DNA from: Flavicella sediminum
GTDB lineage: Bacteria; Bacteroidota; Bacteroidia; Flavobacteriales; Flavobacteriaceae
Length of the DNA stretch: 64,000 nt
Direction: 5' to 3'
NCBI RefSeq assembly: GCF_006381105.1
Contig: NZ_VDET01000002.1
Coordinates: forward strand, 1,770,123 to 1,834,122
A program made the position numbers and the translations under genes. Below are positions 9,034 to 18,660 of this stretch, piece by piece. The notes beneath the pieces were generated by a model. It was given only the letters and a program-made list of their open reading frames with translations. It was not told where the DNA came from and did not search any database. Numbering within the stretch: position 1 is the first letter of the stretch; the number at the start of each line of letters is the position of its first letter.

Positions 9034-10055
9034 AAATACTATATGCAATTCAAGGGACAGGTAATGGTCACTTAAGCAGAGCAAAAGATGTAATACCTGC
9101 CTTAAGAAATAGGGTAGAAGTAGATGTGTTGATTAGTGGTACTCAGGCGGATGTTGAACTACCTTTTGATGTTAAATATGTGTACAACGGACTCAGTTTT
9201 TATTTTGGTTCCAAGGGAGGAATTAATTTTTTTAATACCTTAAAAAAGAATAGCATTCGGAAATTTATGAAAGAGGTTCGGGAGTGTCCTGTGCAAGATT
9301 ATGATTTGGTTATCAATGATTTTGAACCTATTTCTGCCTGGGCATGCAAGCTTAGAGGGGTAAATTGTATTTCATTAAGTCATCAAAGTGCTTTGCTTTC
9401 AAAAAAAGTTCCACAACCCACGTACAGAGATTTCATCAGTCCGTTGATTTTGAAGTACTATGCTCCCGCTTTACAAAGTTTCGGTTTTCATTTTAAAAAA
9501 TACGACTCTAGCATTTATTTGCCTATTATCCGACAAGATATTCGTCAATTAAGAACTTCTGTAGGGAATCATAATACAGTATATCTGCCTTCTTATAGTG
9601 ATAAAAAAATAGCCGGTATACTGACACAAATTAAGCAGGTAAATTGGCAGGTGTTTTCAAAGACGTGTAAAAAGGCCTACAGGAAAAAAAACGTCTATTT
9701 CAATCCGATTACGAGCGAAAAATTTGAGGAGTCTTTAGCTACTTGTGCAGGTGTTATTTGTGGTGCTGGTTTTGAAACACCAGCTGAGGCCTTGTTCTTA
9801 AAGAAGAAATTACTAGTAATTCCTATGGTCGGACAATATGAGCAGCAATACAATGCCGTTAGCTTGAAAGAAATGGGGGTAAAAGTATTGCCGAAATTAA
9901 AGAAAAAACATTTGAAGAAAATTAGAAAATGGGTGAATGATGATAAAGTTGTGAAGGTGAATTTTCCTGATAGAACTCAGTTTATAGTAGATGCTGTATT
10001 GTCGAAATATATTATAGCGAATGAATTGACAAGCGAATTGCTTCAGGAGATTTAA
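9030..10055 (+). CDS. GT-B glycosyltransferase (MurG/GT28-like)
   Basis: Cytoplasmic glycosyltransferase of GT-B fold. It opens with 'MKILYAIQGTGNGHLSRA', a GT1/GT28-type glycine-rich acceptor-side loop. In the C-terminal half it has 'GVICGAGFETPAEAL' followed by 'IPMVGQYEQQYNA', the donor nucleotide-sugar binding region. The 341-residue length fits. No signal peptide. It is coupled by ATGA overlap to the upstream LpxH-like phosphoesterase, which suggests a shared role in lipid or envelope glycan modification; the acceptor and sugar cannot be read from sequence. A bidirectional terminator separates it from the convergent glycogen operon. Confidence 0.8.
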   Translation: MKILYAIQGTGNGHLSRAKDVIPALRNRVEVDVLISGTQADVELPFDVKYVYNGLSFYFGSKGGINFFNTLKKNSIRKFMKEVRECPVQDYDLVINDFEPISAWACKLRGVNCISLSHQSALLSKKVPQPTYRDFISPLILKYYAPALQSFGFHFKKYDSSIYLPIIRQDIRQLRTSVGNHNTVYLPSYSDKKIAGILTQIKQVNWQVFSKTCKKAYRKKNVYFNPITSEKFEESLATCAGVICGAGFETPAEALFLKKKLLVIPMVGQYEQQYNAVSLKEMGVKVLPKLKKKHLKKIRKWVNDDKVVKVNFPDRTQFIVDAVLSKYIIANELTSELLQEI

Positions 10056-10082
10056 AAACAAGATCAATATTAATTACAATAA

Positions 10083-10114
10083 AAAAGCCTAACTGTGAAA
10101 ACAGTTAGGCTTTT
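10083..10114. terminator. Bidirectional terminator
   Basis: AAAAGCCTAACTGT pairs perfectly with ACAGTTAGGCTTTT around loop GAAA. A-rich and T-rich flanks let it work on both strands, ending the glycosyltransferase transcript and the convergent GH31 transcript. Confidence 0.9.
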
Positions 10115-10132
10115 AATATATTAAGAAATTTA

Positions 10133-12529
10133 TTATCCTTTCAGTTGGATATTTGTAAATTCTTTAGAAACTACTATAGTTCCATTTTCAAATTGTACAT
10201 CAGCTAATTCAACATATTCATTATCTATTTTAATAGATTTTATGTCAAATGGTACGCCAAATAAATTTATTTTAAAAGTATCGTATGAGGTCGTGTACTT
10301 TCCTTGTTTGTGTTGTCTAATCACCAATTTAGTGTCAGAACCTTCTAATTTGAAGTTTCTTAAGCTGTAGCGACCTTTGGTATAGTCGTAACCATCGTTG
10401 GCATCTTCAAACAAGTCAGAATCTTCTTTTCCTTTTTTGAAGTATACATCTAAGGTTAGTTGTGTAATTTCTAATTCACCAACATATTGTTGTATTGGGT
10501 ATTTAGGTATTACAGAACCAGCTTTGTAAAAAATAGGCATATGATGTAGGTCTGAATCTACCCATGTTTCTTTTCCACCGGATACCATCTCTTTTGTCCA
10601 GTGGTTGTACCATTCTCCTCTTGGAATATACATTCTTCTTCCTTGAGCATTTGGTTCGTTAATAGGACAAATTAAAATTTTATCTCCACAGATAAATTCG
10701 TCAAGTCTGTAATGTGTTTGTGTGTCTTCTTGATCAAACAATACCAATGATTTAAGCATTGGTTCTTTCTCAACAGAATATTTGTAGAAAGAAGTGTACA
10801 AGTAAGGTAACAACTCATATCTGATTTCAATAAACTTACGAACAACATCTGTAATTTCTTCATCAAAAGCCCATGGTTCTTGATCTCCATGATCTCCTGA
10901 AGAGTGTGTTCTACAGAATGGGTGGAAAGCGCCTAATTGAATCCAACGCGCGTATAATTCTCCATTTGGTTGCTCAGCAAACCCTCCAATATCAGAACCT
11001 GCGAATGAGAATCCAGATAAGGCCAAACGTTGTGCTTGTATGTTTGCAATTTGTAAATGTTCCCAAGTAGCAACATTGTCTCCCATCCAAGTAGACGTAT
11101 AACGTTGTGTACCTGAATAGGCAGAACGTGTAATTACGAATGGACGTTTAGGATAGTTGAATTTTTTCAAACCATGGTAAGTGGCACGTGCCATTTGCAT
11201 TCCATAGATGTTATGTGCTTTTTGATGAGAACAAGGATTTCCATCATAATCATGACGAACATCTGGTGGGAAAGTTTTTCCAGGAACGTCCATAACTGCT
11301 GGTTCGTTCATGTCATTCCACACACCTTTAACTCCTATGTCTTCAATCAATTCTTTAAATAATCCAGCCCACCATTCTCTAACTTCTGGTCTTGTGAAAT
11401 CTGGAAAATAACATTCTCCCGGCCAAACTTTTCCTTTCATATAAGGACCATCGGCACGTTTACAGAAATAATCTTTATCTAATCCTTCTTTAAAGACGCT
11501 GTATTCATTGTCAATTTTAATTCCTGGATCGATGATCACTACGGTTTTAAACCCATCATCAGCCAATTCTTTCACCATTCTCTTAGGGTCTGGGAAATAA
11601 TCTTCGCTCCAAGTAAAGCAACGGAATCCTTCCATATAATCAATGTCTAAGTAAATAGCATCACAAGGAATTTTTAAATCTCTAAATTTCTTTGTGATTT
11701 CTTTTACATTCGATTCAGGATAATAACTCCATTTACATTGGTGGTATCCTAAGGCCCATAATGGTGGTAATTCAGGTGTACCTGTTAAATCTGTATAGCT
11801 AGTTACTACGTCCATCATTTTTGGTCCGTAAATGAAATAATAATTCATTTCACCTCCTTGTGCCCAAAAACTTGTTACATTTCTTCTTTCTTGACAGAAA
11901 TCAAAATAAGTTCTGAAGGTATTGTCAAAAAAGATTCCATAAGATTTACCGTTTACCAATCCTGTATAAAATGGAATGGCTTTGTATATAGGGTCTGTAT
12001 CTTTACCAAAAGCGTATGAATCTGTAGCCCAGTTTTCAAAACGTCTTCCTTTTAAATTTAAGTGCTGAGGTTTGTCTCCTAAACCATAGTAGCTTTCTCC
12101 GTTCTGAGCAGCTTTACTCATTTTTACGATGTCTCCACCTAATTCGTAGCTCTCTTCCCAGTGAAACCCTAATTCGTCTTCACAAATAAGAGATTTGTCG
12201 TTTACATCATAGATTGCTTTTCTAAGATCTGCTTTATAGATATTACAAATTAATTTAGAAGTTGTAATAATATACTTTTCTTCATCATCTGTAATAACCA
12301 AATGATTGTATCCCGTATTGGCATCGTTTGCGATGGCATAAGAGAAATCATTGTCAAATTTTCCAACCGTTGTATATCTAAAACGAAGTACGCTATCTCT
12401 AAGTACGGTTAGCTGTAGGATAACGTTATTTGAGGTAGAAAAGTGTAGCACGTCTACATCTTTTGAATACCTTGTTATGTTGGAAGGAAATAAATCTCCT
12501 TTGTATTCAAGTGCTGTGTTTAATATCAT
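10133..12529 (-). CDS. Glycoside hydrolase family 31 alpha-glucosidase
   Basis: Retaining alpha-glucosidase-type GH31 enzyme. The catalytic nucleophile is Asp406 in 'GVWNDMNEPA' and the likely acid/base is Asp484 in 'TSTWMGDN'. 'SGFSFAGSDIGGF' and 'YHQCKWSYY' are further GH31 signatures. N-terminal and C-terminal beta domains flank the barrel. I start at ATG 12529 (798 residues); the frame runs back to a TTG at 12556, but the ATG is the better start. No signal peptide is evident, so a cytoplasmic enzyme acting on glycogen or imported maltodextrins is likely. It is the last gene of the glgA-glgC-glgB operon, separated from glgB by a hairpin. Exact substrate (maltose, isomaltose or glycogen ends) is open. 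Confidence 0.92.
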   Translation of the reverse strand: MILNTALEYKGDLFPSNITRYSKDVDVLHFSTSNNVILQLTVLRDSVLRFRYTTVGKFDNDFSYAIANDANTGYNHLVITDDEEKYIITTSKLICNIYKADLRKAIYDVNDKSLICEDELGFHWEESYELGGDIVKMSKAAQNGESYYGLGDKPQHLNLKGRRFENWATDSYAFGKDTDPIYKAIPFYTGLVNGKSYGIFFDNTFRTYFDFCQERRNVTSFWAQGGEMNYYFIYGPKMMDVVTSYTDLTGTPELPPLWALGYHQCKWSYYPESNVKEITKKFRDLKIPCDAIYLDIDYMEGFRCFTWSEDYFPDPKRMVKELADDGFKTVVIIDPGIKIDNEYSVFKEGLDKDYFCKRADGPYMKGKVWPGECYFPDFTRPEVREWWAGLFKELIEDIGVKGVWNDMNEPAVMDVPGKTFPPDVRHDYDGNPCSHQKAHNIYGMQMARATYHGLKKFNYPKRPFVITRSAYSGTQRYTSTWMGDNVATWEHLQIANIQAQRLALSGFSFAGSDIGGFAEQPNGELYARWIQLGAFHPFCRTHSSGDHGDQEPWAFDEEITDVVRKFIEIRYELLPYLYTSFYKYSVEKEPMLKSLVLFDQEDTQTHYRLDEFICGDKILICPINEPNAQGRRMYIPRGEWYNHWTKEMVSGGKETWVDSDLHHMPIFYKAGSVIPKYPIQQYVGELEITQLTLDVYFKKGKEDSDLFEDANDGYDYTKGRYSLRNFKLEGSDTKLVIRQHKQGKYTTSYDTFKINLFGVPFDIKSIKIDNEYVELADVQFENGTIVVSKEFTNIQLKG

Positions 12530-12648
12530 AATTACTAGTGATTTAATAAGTGGCAAAATTACTTAAAATAATGAAAGTAGCCACGTGTATTTATGTAAAA
12601 ATAACGTTTAATAATTGTCATTTGTTATAAAGCAAAATTCGTTTAAAG

Positions 12649-12687
12649 CACCCTTTTAAACGCTGATGATTTGCGTATAAAAGGGTG
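12649..12687 (-). terminator. Intercistronic hairpin after glgB
   Basis: A 15-base stem (CACCCTTTTAAACGC with GCGTATAAAAGGGTG, 14 of 15 paired) with a 9-base loop. On the minus strand only a short CTTT follows, so it may be a leaky terminator or an mRNA-stabilising or processing hairpin between glgB and the GH31 gene. Confidence 0.6.
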
Positions 12688-12699
12688 TTATAAATCAGC

Positions 12700-14613
12700 T
12701 TATTTTGTGATTTTGAAGATTGCAATTCCGAGTGGAGGTAAATTTACGATTGCAGAGTTGGATTTAAAGTCCCAAGGTTTTTTACTAATTTTAATCTTTT
12801 TTGTATTGCAAACACCGCTACCTCCATAAATAGCCGCATCACTATTTAGTATTTCTACTAAATGGCCGGATTTAGGAACGCCAATTAAATGTTTCTCCCT
12901 AACAACAGGTGTAAAATTGCAGACAATTACAATATCATTTTTAGCATCATGTCCTTTTCTAATAAAGGAAATAATAGAATCTTCATGGTTTTCATAATTG
13001 ATCCATTCAAATCCTTCAATACCAAAAGCCTTTTCGTAGAATGCAGGTGTGTTTTTGTACAATTTATTCAAATCTCTTACAAAATCTTTCATTTTGGCAT
13101 GTCCTTCATCTTCCAATAAATTCCAATCTAAACTTTTTTGGAAATCCCATTCGCCTTCTTGTCCAAATTCACTTCCCATAAATAATAAGTTGGCACCAGG
13201 ATGAGCATACATATATCCATATAGAAGTCTCAAATTGGCTAGTTTTTGCCATTTATCTCCAGGCATTCTTCCTAAGATAGAATGTTTACCATATACCACT
13301 TCATCGTGAGATAAAGGTAGCATAAAGTTTTCTGTAAAGGCGTAAGCTAAACTGAAGGTAATTTTGTTGTGGTGGTATTTTCTATTGATACTATCTTCTT
13401 GGAAATACTCCAAAGTATCGTGCATCCAACCCATCATCCACTTCATACCAAAACCAAGCCCTCCTAAGTTTTCTGGCTTCGTCACCATAGGAAAAGCTGT
13501 GGATTCCTCGGCAATTGTTTGTACGCCTTCAAAACTGGCGTATACTTCCGTATTAAAATCTTTTAGGAATGAAATTGCATCTAGGTTTTCTCTTCCTCCA
13601 TACATGTTTGGTTCCCATTCTCCGTCTTCTCTAGAGTAATCTAGATATAACATAGAAGCCACGGCATCTACTCTTAAGCCATCAATATGGTATTTGTCTA
13701 GCCAAAAAATGGCATTACTTATTAAAAAGGATCTTATTTCATTACGACCGTAGTTGAAAATTAAACTTTTCCAGTCTTGGTGATATCCTTTTCTTTTGTC
13801 AGGATGTTCATATAAATGTGTTCCGTCAAAGAAACCTAAACCATGATCATCTGAAGGGAAATGTGAAGGGACCCAGTCCAAAATAACACCAATATCGCTT
13901 TGATGAAGTTTGTCAACTAAGTACATAAAATCGGTAGGTGTACCAAACCTTGAAGTCGGTGCAAAATAACCTACCAATTGATAGCCCCATGAAGGATCGT
14001 AAGGATATTCCATAATTGGCATGAATTCTACATGTGTAAATTCCATGTCTTTTAGGTAGTTCACTAATTTGTCTCCAAGCTCTATATAAGTCAGGGGTCT
14101 GTCTTCTTCAACATTGTACATCCATGAACCTAAATGAACTTCCAAAACGGCATAAGGTTTGTCTAATCCGTTTTTATCTTTTCTATAGGAAAGCCAATCT
14201 TTATCGTTCCATTTATAGTTTTCTATATCAAAAGCAACAGAAGCTGTTCTTGGAGGATGTTCACATGAAAAAGCATAAGGATCTGCTTTTTCTGTAATAA
14301 TTCCGCTATTGTTGCTGTGTATTTTGTATTTGTATTGAACGCCCATTTTTAGGCCAGGAATAAACCCTTCCCAAATTCCAGATCCATCCCATCTTACGTT
14401 TAATAGGTGGTCGTTTGAATCCCAAAAATTGAATTCTCCAATCACATACACATGATTGGCAGAGGGTGCCCATACGGCAAAATAAATTCCTTCAACCCCG
14501 TCTACTGTGGCAGGATGTGCTCCAAATTTTTCATAAAGTCTATAATGTTTACCGCCTTTGAATAAATTGATATCAAATTCAGTAAATAGACTGTGTACTT
14601 TTACATTGCTCAT
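12700..14613 (-). CDS. glgB: 1,4-alpha-glucan branching enzyme
   Basis: Makes alpha-1,6 branches in glycogen (GH13). An N-terminal CBM48/beta-sandwich (residues ~20-120, 'GVEGIYFAVWAPSANHVYVIGEFNFW') precedes the barrel. The nucleophile is Asp316 in 'DGLRVDAVASM', the general acid is a Glu in 'IAEESTAFP', and the transition-state stabiliser lies in 'LSHDEVVYGK'. The C-terminal beta domain ends 'LPPLGIAIFKI'. The 637-residue length is typical of the shorter GlgB class lacking the extra N-terminal module. Third gene of the minus-strand glycogen operon, after glgC. Hairpins lie on both sides, which may set different message levels for each enzyme. Confidence 0.97.
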   Translation of the reverse strand: MSNVKVHSLFTEFDINLFKGGKHYRLYEKFGAHPATVDGVEGIYFAVWAPSANHVYVIGEFNFWDSNDHLLNVRWDGSGIWEGFIPGLKMGVQYKYKIHSNNSGIITEKADPYAFSCEHPPRTASVAFDIENYKWNDKDWLSYRKDKNGLDKPYAVLEVHLGSWMYNVEEDRPLTYIELGDKLVNYLKDMEFTHVEFMPIMEYPYDPSWGYQLVGYFAPTSRFGTPTDFMYLVDKLHQSDIGVILDWVPSHFPSDDHGLGFFDGTHLYEHPDKRKGYHQDWKSLIFNYGRNEIRSFLISNAIFWLDKYHIDGLRVDAVASMLYLDYSREDGEWEPNMYGGRENLDAISFLKDFNTEVYASFEGVQTIAEESTAFPMVTKPENLGGLGFGMKWMMGWMHDTLEYFQEDSINRKYHHNKITFSLAYAFTENFMLPLSHDEVVYGKHSILGRMPGDKWQKLANLRLLYGYMYAHPGANLLFMGSEFGQEGEWDFQKSLDWNLLEDEGHAKMKDFVRDLNKLYKNTPAFYEKAFGIEGFEWINYENHEDSIISFIRKGHDAKNDIVIVCNFTPVVREKHLIGVPKSGHLVEILNSDAAIYGGSGVCNTKKIKISKKPWDFKSNSAIVNLPPLGIAIFKITK

Positions 14614-14643
14614 AATTAGAAGGCTGTTTAGTTTGGTAGGTGA

Positions 14644-14681
14644 GAAGTTGCCTGAAAAAAGATTATTTTTCAGGCAACTTC
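14644..14681 (-). terminator. Intercistronic hairpin between glgC and glgB
   Basis: A perfect 16-bp stem (GAAGTTGCCTGAAAAA with its inverted copy) around a 6-base loop. No T run follows on the minus strand, so a plain terminator is doubtful. An RNA-stabilising or processing element inside the operon fits better. Confidence 0.55.
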
Positions 14682-14710
14682 AATAATTGTATTTGATTGT
14701 GTGGAAAGAA

Positions 14711-15982
14711 CTAAATTACAGTTCCGCTTTTAATCACAGCCTTACTTTTAATAACGACAATTCCGTCTCTAACGGTATAGGTGTCGGTATCGATGTCCTT
14801 TAAATGTGGTCCACCGTTAATTTTCACATCGTTTCCAATACTTGCGTTTTTGTCGACAATACAGTTGTTAATATAGCAACGATCTCCAATACCTACGTAA
14901 GGTTCTCCTTCCTTAATACATTTTTCAACAGCGTCTAAACTTTGGTAACTATCGCTACCCATTAAATAAGAATTAGAAATAGTAGTTCCCACGCCAATTC
15001 GGCTACGGATTCCTACAACTGAACGTTCAATGCGGCTAGCGCTAATGATACTACCTTCGGCAATTAATGTTTTTTCTAGTGTTGTTCCTGTGATTTTTGA
15101 TGGAGGCAACATTCTAGCTCTTGTTAAGATACTTTTAGATTTATCAAATAAATTGAAATCTGGAATAGCATCTGTCAAACCTAAATTGGCATCAAAGAAA
15201 GAAGAAATTGTACCAATATCAGTCCAGTAACCTCCGTATTGGAAACTCATTACTTTGTGTTTGTTGATAGATTGTGGAATGATCTCTCCACCAAAATCTA
15301 GCGTATCTTTATTTTCTTCTAATACTTTTGAAAGGAATCCTCTACTAAAAATATAAATTCCCATAGAAGCCAAATGGTTTCTTCCTTGAGCTTTCATATC
15401 ATCCGATACTTCTGAAGTCCAATCTGGAAGTTGCTCTGCCGATGGTTTTTCAATAAAAGAATCTATAGTATTGTCTGCATTTGTTTTTAAAATACCAAAA
15501 CCAGTGGCATCTTTTTCGTTTACAGGCTGTGTTGCAATTGAAATTTCCGCATTACTTTTTTCGTGTTGTTTTACCATTTCGGTAAAGTCCATTTGATACA
15601 GTTGATCACCGGATAAGATCAAAGCATAATCCCAGTCATGGCCAAGGAAATGCTTCATAGATTGTCTTACGGCATCTGCGGTTCCTTGGAACCAATTGCT
15701 GTTTCCAGGAGTTTGCTCCGCAGCTAATACGTCTACAAAGGCATCATTAAAAAAGCTGAAATTATAGGTGTTTTTAATATGTTTATTTAGTGAAGCTGAA
15801 TTGAACTGCGTTAAAACAAACATTCTATCAATACCAGAGTTGATACAGTTTGAGATTGGAATATCTACCAATCTGTATTTTCCTGCAATTGGCACTGCTG
15901 GTTTTGAACGTGAAGTTGTTAATGGTTGCAGTCTAGATCCTTGCCCACCACCTAAAATAATTCCTAAGACTTTTTTTTTCAT
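14711..15982 (-). CDS. glgC: Glucose-1-phosphate adenylyltransferase
   Basis: Makes ADP-glucose from glucose-1-phosphate and ATP, the regulated step of bacterial glycogen synthesis. The N-terminal nucleotidyltransferase motif 'GGGQGSRLQPLT' (residues 11-22) and 'IEKPSAEQLPDW' (sugar-phosphate contact) are clear. The C-terminal third shows the hexapeptide left-handed beta-helix repeats ('GDRCYINNCIVDKNASIGNDVKI' region). 423 residues is the normal length. It starts two bases after the glgA stop, so translation is tightly linked to glycogen synthase. Confidence 0.97.
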   Translation of the reverse strand: MKKKVLGIILGGGQGSRLQPLTTSRSKPAVPIAGKYRLVDIPISNCINSGIDRMFVLTQFNSASLNKHIKNTYNFSFFNDAFVDVLAAEQTPGNSNWFQGTADAVRQSMKHFLGHDWDYALILSGDQLYQMDFTEMVKQHEKSNAEISIATQPVNEKDATGFGILKTNADNTIDSFIEKPSAEQLPDWTSEVSDDMKAQGRNHLASMGIYIFSRGFLSKVLEENKDTLDFGGEIIPQSINKHKVMSFQYGGYWTDIGTISSFFDANLGLTDAIPDFNLFDKSKSILTRARMLPPSKITGTTLEKTLIAEGSIISASRIERSVVGIRSRIGVGTTISNSYLMGSDSYQSLDAVEKCIKEGEPYVGIGDRCYINNCIVDKNASIGNDVKINGGPHLKDIDTDTYTVRDGIVVIKSKAVIKSGTVI

Positions 15983-15984
15983 GA

Positions 15985-17409
15985 TTATTTATTTTTTAAT
16001 AAAGTTTGGTATAATTCGTTATAGTTCTCTGCAGATTTGTCCCAAGAATGGTCAATTTGCATTATTTGTTTGCGGATGCTTTTAAAAGTTTTTTGGTCTT
16101 TGTATAGCGCGCATGCTCTTACAATTGCATTTGATGCTTGATCAACGTCTGTAAATTCATGACATATTCCAAAACCACCTTCTTCGCTAATGTCTTTGAT
16201 CGTGTCTTTTAAACCACCTATGCTTCTAACAATTGGAATGGTTCCGTATCGTAAAGAGTACATTTGGTTCAGTCCGCAAGGTTCTACACGTGAAGGCATG
16301 ACTAAGAAGTCGGCACCTGCGTAGATAATATGCGATAAGGTTTCGTCATATCCTATAAATGTATTGTAGTTTCCTTTGTAGCGGTCATTTAAGGAAGCTA
16401 AGTCTGTTTCAATGGTTGGGTCTCCAGAACCTAAAACAAGTATGTTTAATTCTATGTCCGGATTCTCTAAAGAATTTCTAAATATTTGTGGAAGTAATTC
16501 TGCTCCCTTTTCACCTACCAGTCTACCTATAAAGGCAAATAATGGTTTTTCGGGGTCAAGATTAAATTTATCACATAAAAATAATTTGTTGTTGCGTTTT
16601 CCTGAAAGGGAATTGTGTATAGAAAAGTTTTTAGAAACCATTGGGTCTGTAGCCGGATTCCATACTTCGGTATCAATTCCGTTTAAAATCCCTATAGATT
16701 TGTCTTTTTCATTATCTAATAACCATTCTAGTCCGTTAGCTGCTGAACGGAGTTCAATTAAATAACTAGGCGAAACTGTCGTCACAGCCCAAGCATTTTT
16801 TACAGCGGCAGCTAAAGGATTGATAAGATCGGCCCATTCAATTAATCCAGAATTGGATAAGTCATATTCTGGGAAGTAATTTAATTTATCGAAAGAAAAC
16901 TGTCCTTGATATTGAGCATTGTGAATGGTCAGTACCGTAGGAATTTTTTTCATGCTTTCATACACATAGGCATTTGAAACCATAAAAGGAATTAGTCCTG
17001 TATGATAATCATGGCAATGAATAATTTCAGGTTTGTCGTGAAATTGTAAAATCCAATCCAATGTAGCTTTCTGAAAAGCGATAAAGCGTTCAGTGTCATC
17101 TGCATAACCATAAACATTTTCACGATCCATTAAGCCTGGTATTTTTACCGTATACAATGGGTAGCCTAAATCCATACTATCTAAAAGTAGAATTTCAACA
17201 GGATATTCTAAATTTCCTAAACTAACGGAACTCGTGTAATCTACTTTAAAGCTATTTGCTTTAGTAAATTTGTTGTCATAAAACGGCATGACTACACCCG
17301 TTTTTAATCCCGTTTTGTTTTGGTATTTAGGTAAAGCTCCAACAACATCTGCTAACCCACCGACTTTTGCTATAGGATAGCATTCGGCGCTAATATGTAT
17401 ACTATTCAT
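15985..17409 (-). CDS. glgA: Glycogen synthase (ADP-glucose, GT5)
   Basis: Elongates alpha-1,4-glucan from ADP-glucose. Begins 'MNSIHISAECYPIAKVGGLADVVGALP'-type sequence with Lys15 in the K-x-G-G-L nucleotide-sugar motif. The C-terminal GT-B half has 'FIGRLVGEKGAELLPQ' and 'MPSRVEPCGLNQMYSLRYG', the donor-binding region. 474 residues fit GT5. First gene of the operon glgA-glgC-glgB-GH31. A weak -7-like box (TAAGTTTA on the minus strand, 17441-17448) lies ~25 bases upstream, the best promoter candidate seen. It completes a full glycogen synthesis set with glgB and glgC. Confidence 0.97.
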   Translation of the reverse strand: MNSIHISAECYPIAKVGGLADVVGALPKYQNKTGLKTGVVMPFYDNKFTKANSFKVDYTSSVSLGNLEYPVEILLLDSMDLGYPLYTVKIPGLMDRENVYGYADDTERFIAFQKATLDWILQFHDKPEIIHCHDYHTGLIPFMVSNAYVYESMKKIPTVLTIHNAQYQGQFSFDKLNYFPEYDLSNSGLIEWADLINPLAAAVKNAWAVTTVSPSYLIELRSAANGLEWLLDNEKDKSIGILNGIDTEVWNPATDPMVSKNFSIHNSLSGKRNNKLFLCDKFNLDPEKPLFAFIGRLVGEKGAELLPQIFRNSLENPDIELNILVLGSGDPTIETDLASLNDRYKGNYNTFIGYDETLSHIIYAGADFLVMPSRVEPCGLNQMYSLRYGTIPIVRSIGGLKDTIKDISEEGGFGICHEFTDVDQASNAIVRACALYKDQKTFKSIRKQIMQIDHSWDKSAENYNELYQTLLKNK

Positions 17410-17748
17410 TATAAAATTGGTTGAATAAATTTTTGATGTTTAAACTTACGGAATTTATTTAAAAAACCCTTTTATTAACCGTTATTTTATTTTTACATCT
17501 TGTTTTTAGTTTTGTTTAATGTTCATTTTATTGATTAACAAATGTTTATCTTTTTGCCAGTTTTTGAAAAAATATTTGTTTCCATGTATTTCTGCCGTAT
17601 GTCAGGATATTTTATTTGTTGTTAACATTGTTTTTAGGTTAAAGTGTTGATTTTTTAATGCGAAACTTTCGTTTTAAAAGTACGTATTCTTGTTTCTCAC
17701 TTTTATAATTCTAAATCGGCATATTTAGACCTGTTTTTTGAAGTAGTT
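17410..17748. other. AT-rich intergenic region upstream of glgA
   Basis: This 339-base gap is between two minus-strand genes. It holds a weak box for glgA at 17441-17448. A stem-loop at 17738-17768 (TTGAAGTAGTTTT with its inverted copy) overlaps the stop of the TonB-like gene; it lacks a T tail on the minus strand. No gene or RNA recognised. Confidence 0.5.
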
Positions 17749-18486
17749 TTAGTTTAAAACTACTTCAAAAGTTATCGGTAAAGAGTATTTTACTTTTACA
17801 GGCATTCCTCGTTGTTTACCAGGAGACATTTTTGGAAGAGTTTTTACCACTCTAATGGCTTCTTGTTGCAATCTAGGATGAGGAGCTCTGGCTTTTATTT
17901 CAGATATCTGTCCATCTTTTCCTATAGTAAACATGACAAATATTCTTTTTTGTCCTGCAGAGAGTTCTAAATTAGAGGCTAAGCTGGCGTCAAATTTTTT
18001 GTTGACATGTTTGGAGATGCTTTTTGCAAAACAATTTCTTAATTGCGCTTTTGTGCCTACGCAACCAGGAAATACAGGAGCGTCTTCAATGATTGAAAAG
18101 GGAACATCTTCCACAATTTCTTCACCTTCACCAATTTCTACAATATCACTTATTTCTACCGCTGCATCAACGGCTTCTGTTTCATCGGTTTCTGTAGTTT
18201 CAACAATTGATTCTTCTATGTCCTTGTCGTCTTTTACAATTTCAATAACTTCTACCAATTGAGGAGGAGGTGGAGGAGGGGCAGTAGGTTGAACTCTATG
18301 TGTAATGACGAGTTCTTCTTCTGGTTCTGCGTTTAAAATTACAGTTTCAAAGTCTGCGATTATTTTATCATAAGTTTTGTATTCTAATGCAACATGTGTA
18401 CAGAATAATGTTAAAACTAAACCGATTTCTAAAAACAAGAAACTATAGTTTTCTAAACGTGCTTTTGGGTTTTTTTTAACTTCCAT
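17749..18486 (-). CDS. TonB-family energy transducer
   Basis: Periplasm-spanning protein that would couple an ExbB/ExbD motor to outer-membrane receptors. One N-terminal membrane anchor (residues ~14-34, 'YSFLFLEIGLVLTLFCTHVAL') is followed by a proline-rich run ('TAPPPPPPQLVEV'), then an acidic linker. A C-terminal TonB domain (residues ~150-245) has the typical 'GKDGQISEIKARAPHPRLQQEA', 'MSPGKQRGMPVKVKYSLPITFEV' pattern of Bacteroidota TonBs. The domain contains two cysteines ('GCVGTKAQLRNC'). It stands alone here; an ExbB/ExbD set lies at 52.3-54.6 kb, but pairing is not shown. Preceded by a terminator for lepA, so it has its own promoter. Confidence 0.88.
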   Translation of the reverse strand: MEVKKNPKARLENYSFLFLEIGLVLTLFCTHVALEYKTYDKIIADFETVILNAEPEEELVITHRVQPTAPPPPPPQLVEVIEIVKDDKDIEESIVETTETDETEAVDAAVEISDIVEIGEGEEIVEDVPFSIIEDAPVFPGCVGTKAQLRNCFAKSISKHVNKKFDASLASNLELSAGQKRIFVMFTIGKDGQISEIKARAPHPRLQQEAIRVVKTLPKMSPGKQRGMPVKVKYSLPITFEVVLN

Positions 18487-18597
18487 AACTGTAAATTTTA
18501 GTGTTATTACTAGTACTAAGTTACAGAATATTAGGAATTAAATCAAGTAAAAAGATAAAAAAGTCTTTATTTTTAAATTAAGTTTATAAGAACCAAA

Positions 18598-18638
18598 AAA
18601 GTCCAAGTTTATTGCTAATAATCTTGGACTTTCTTTAA
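18598..18638 (-). terminator. lepA terminator
   Basis: AAAGTCCAAG pairs with CTTGGACTTT around a 15-base loop. On the minus strand the stem runs into seven T, just past the lepA stop. Confidence 0.85.
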
Positions 18639-18660
18639 TGTATTATCGGTGTTTTTTTAT

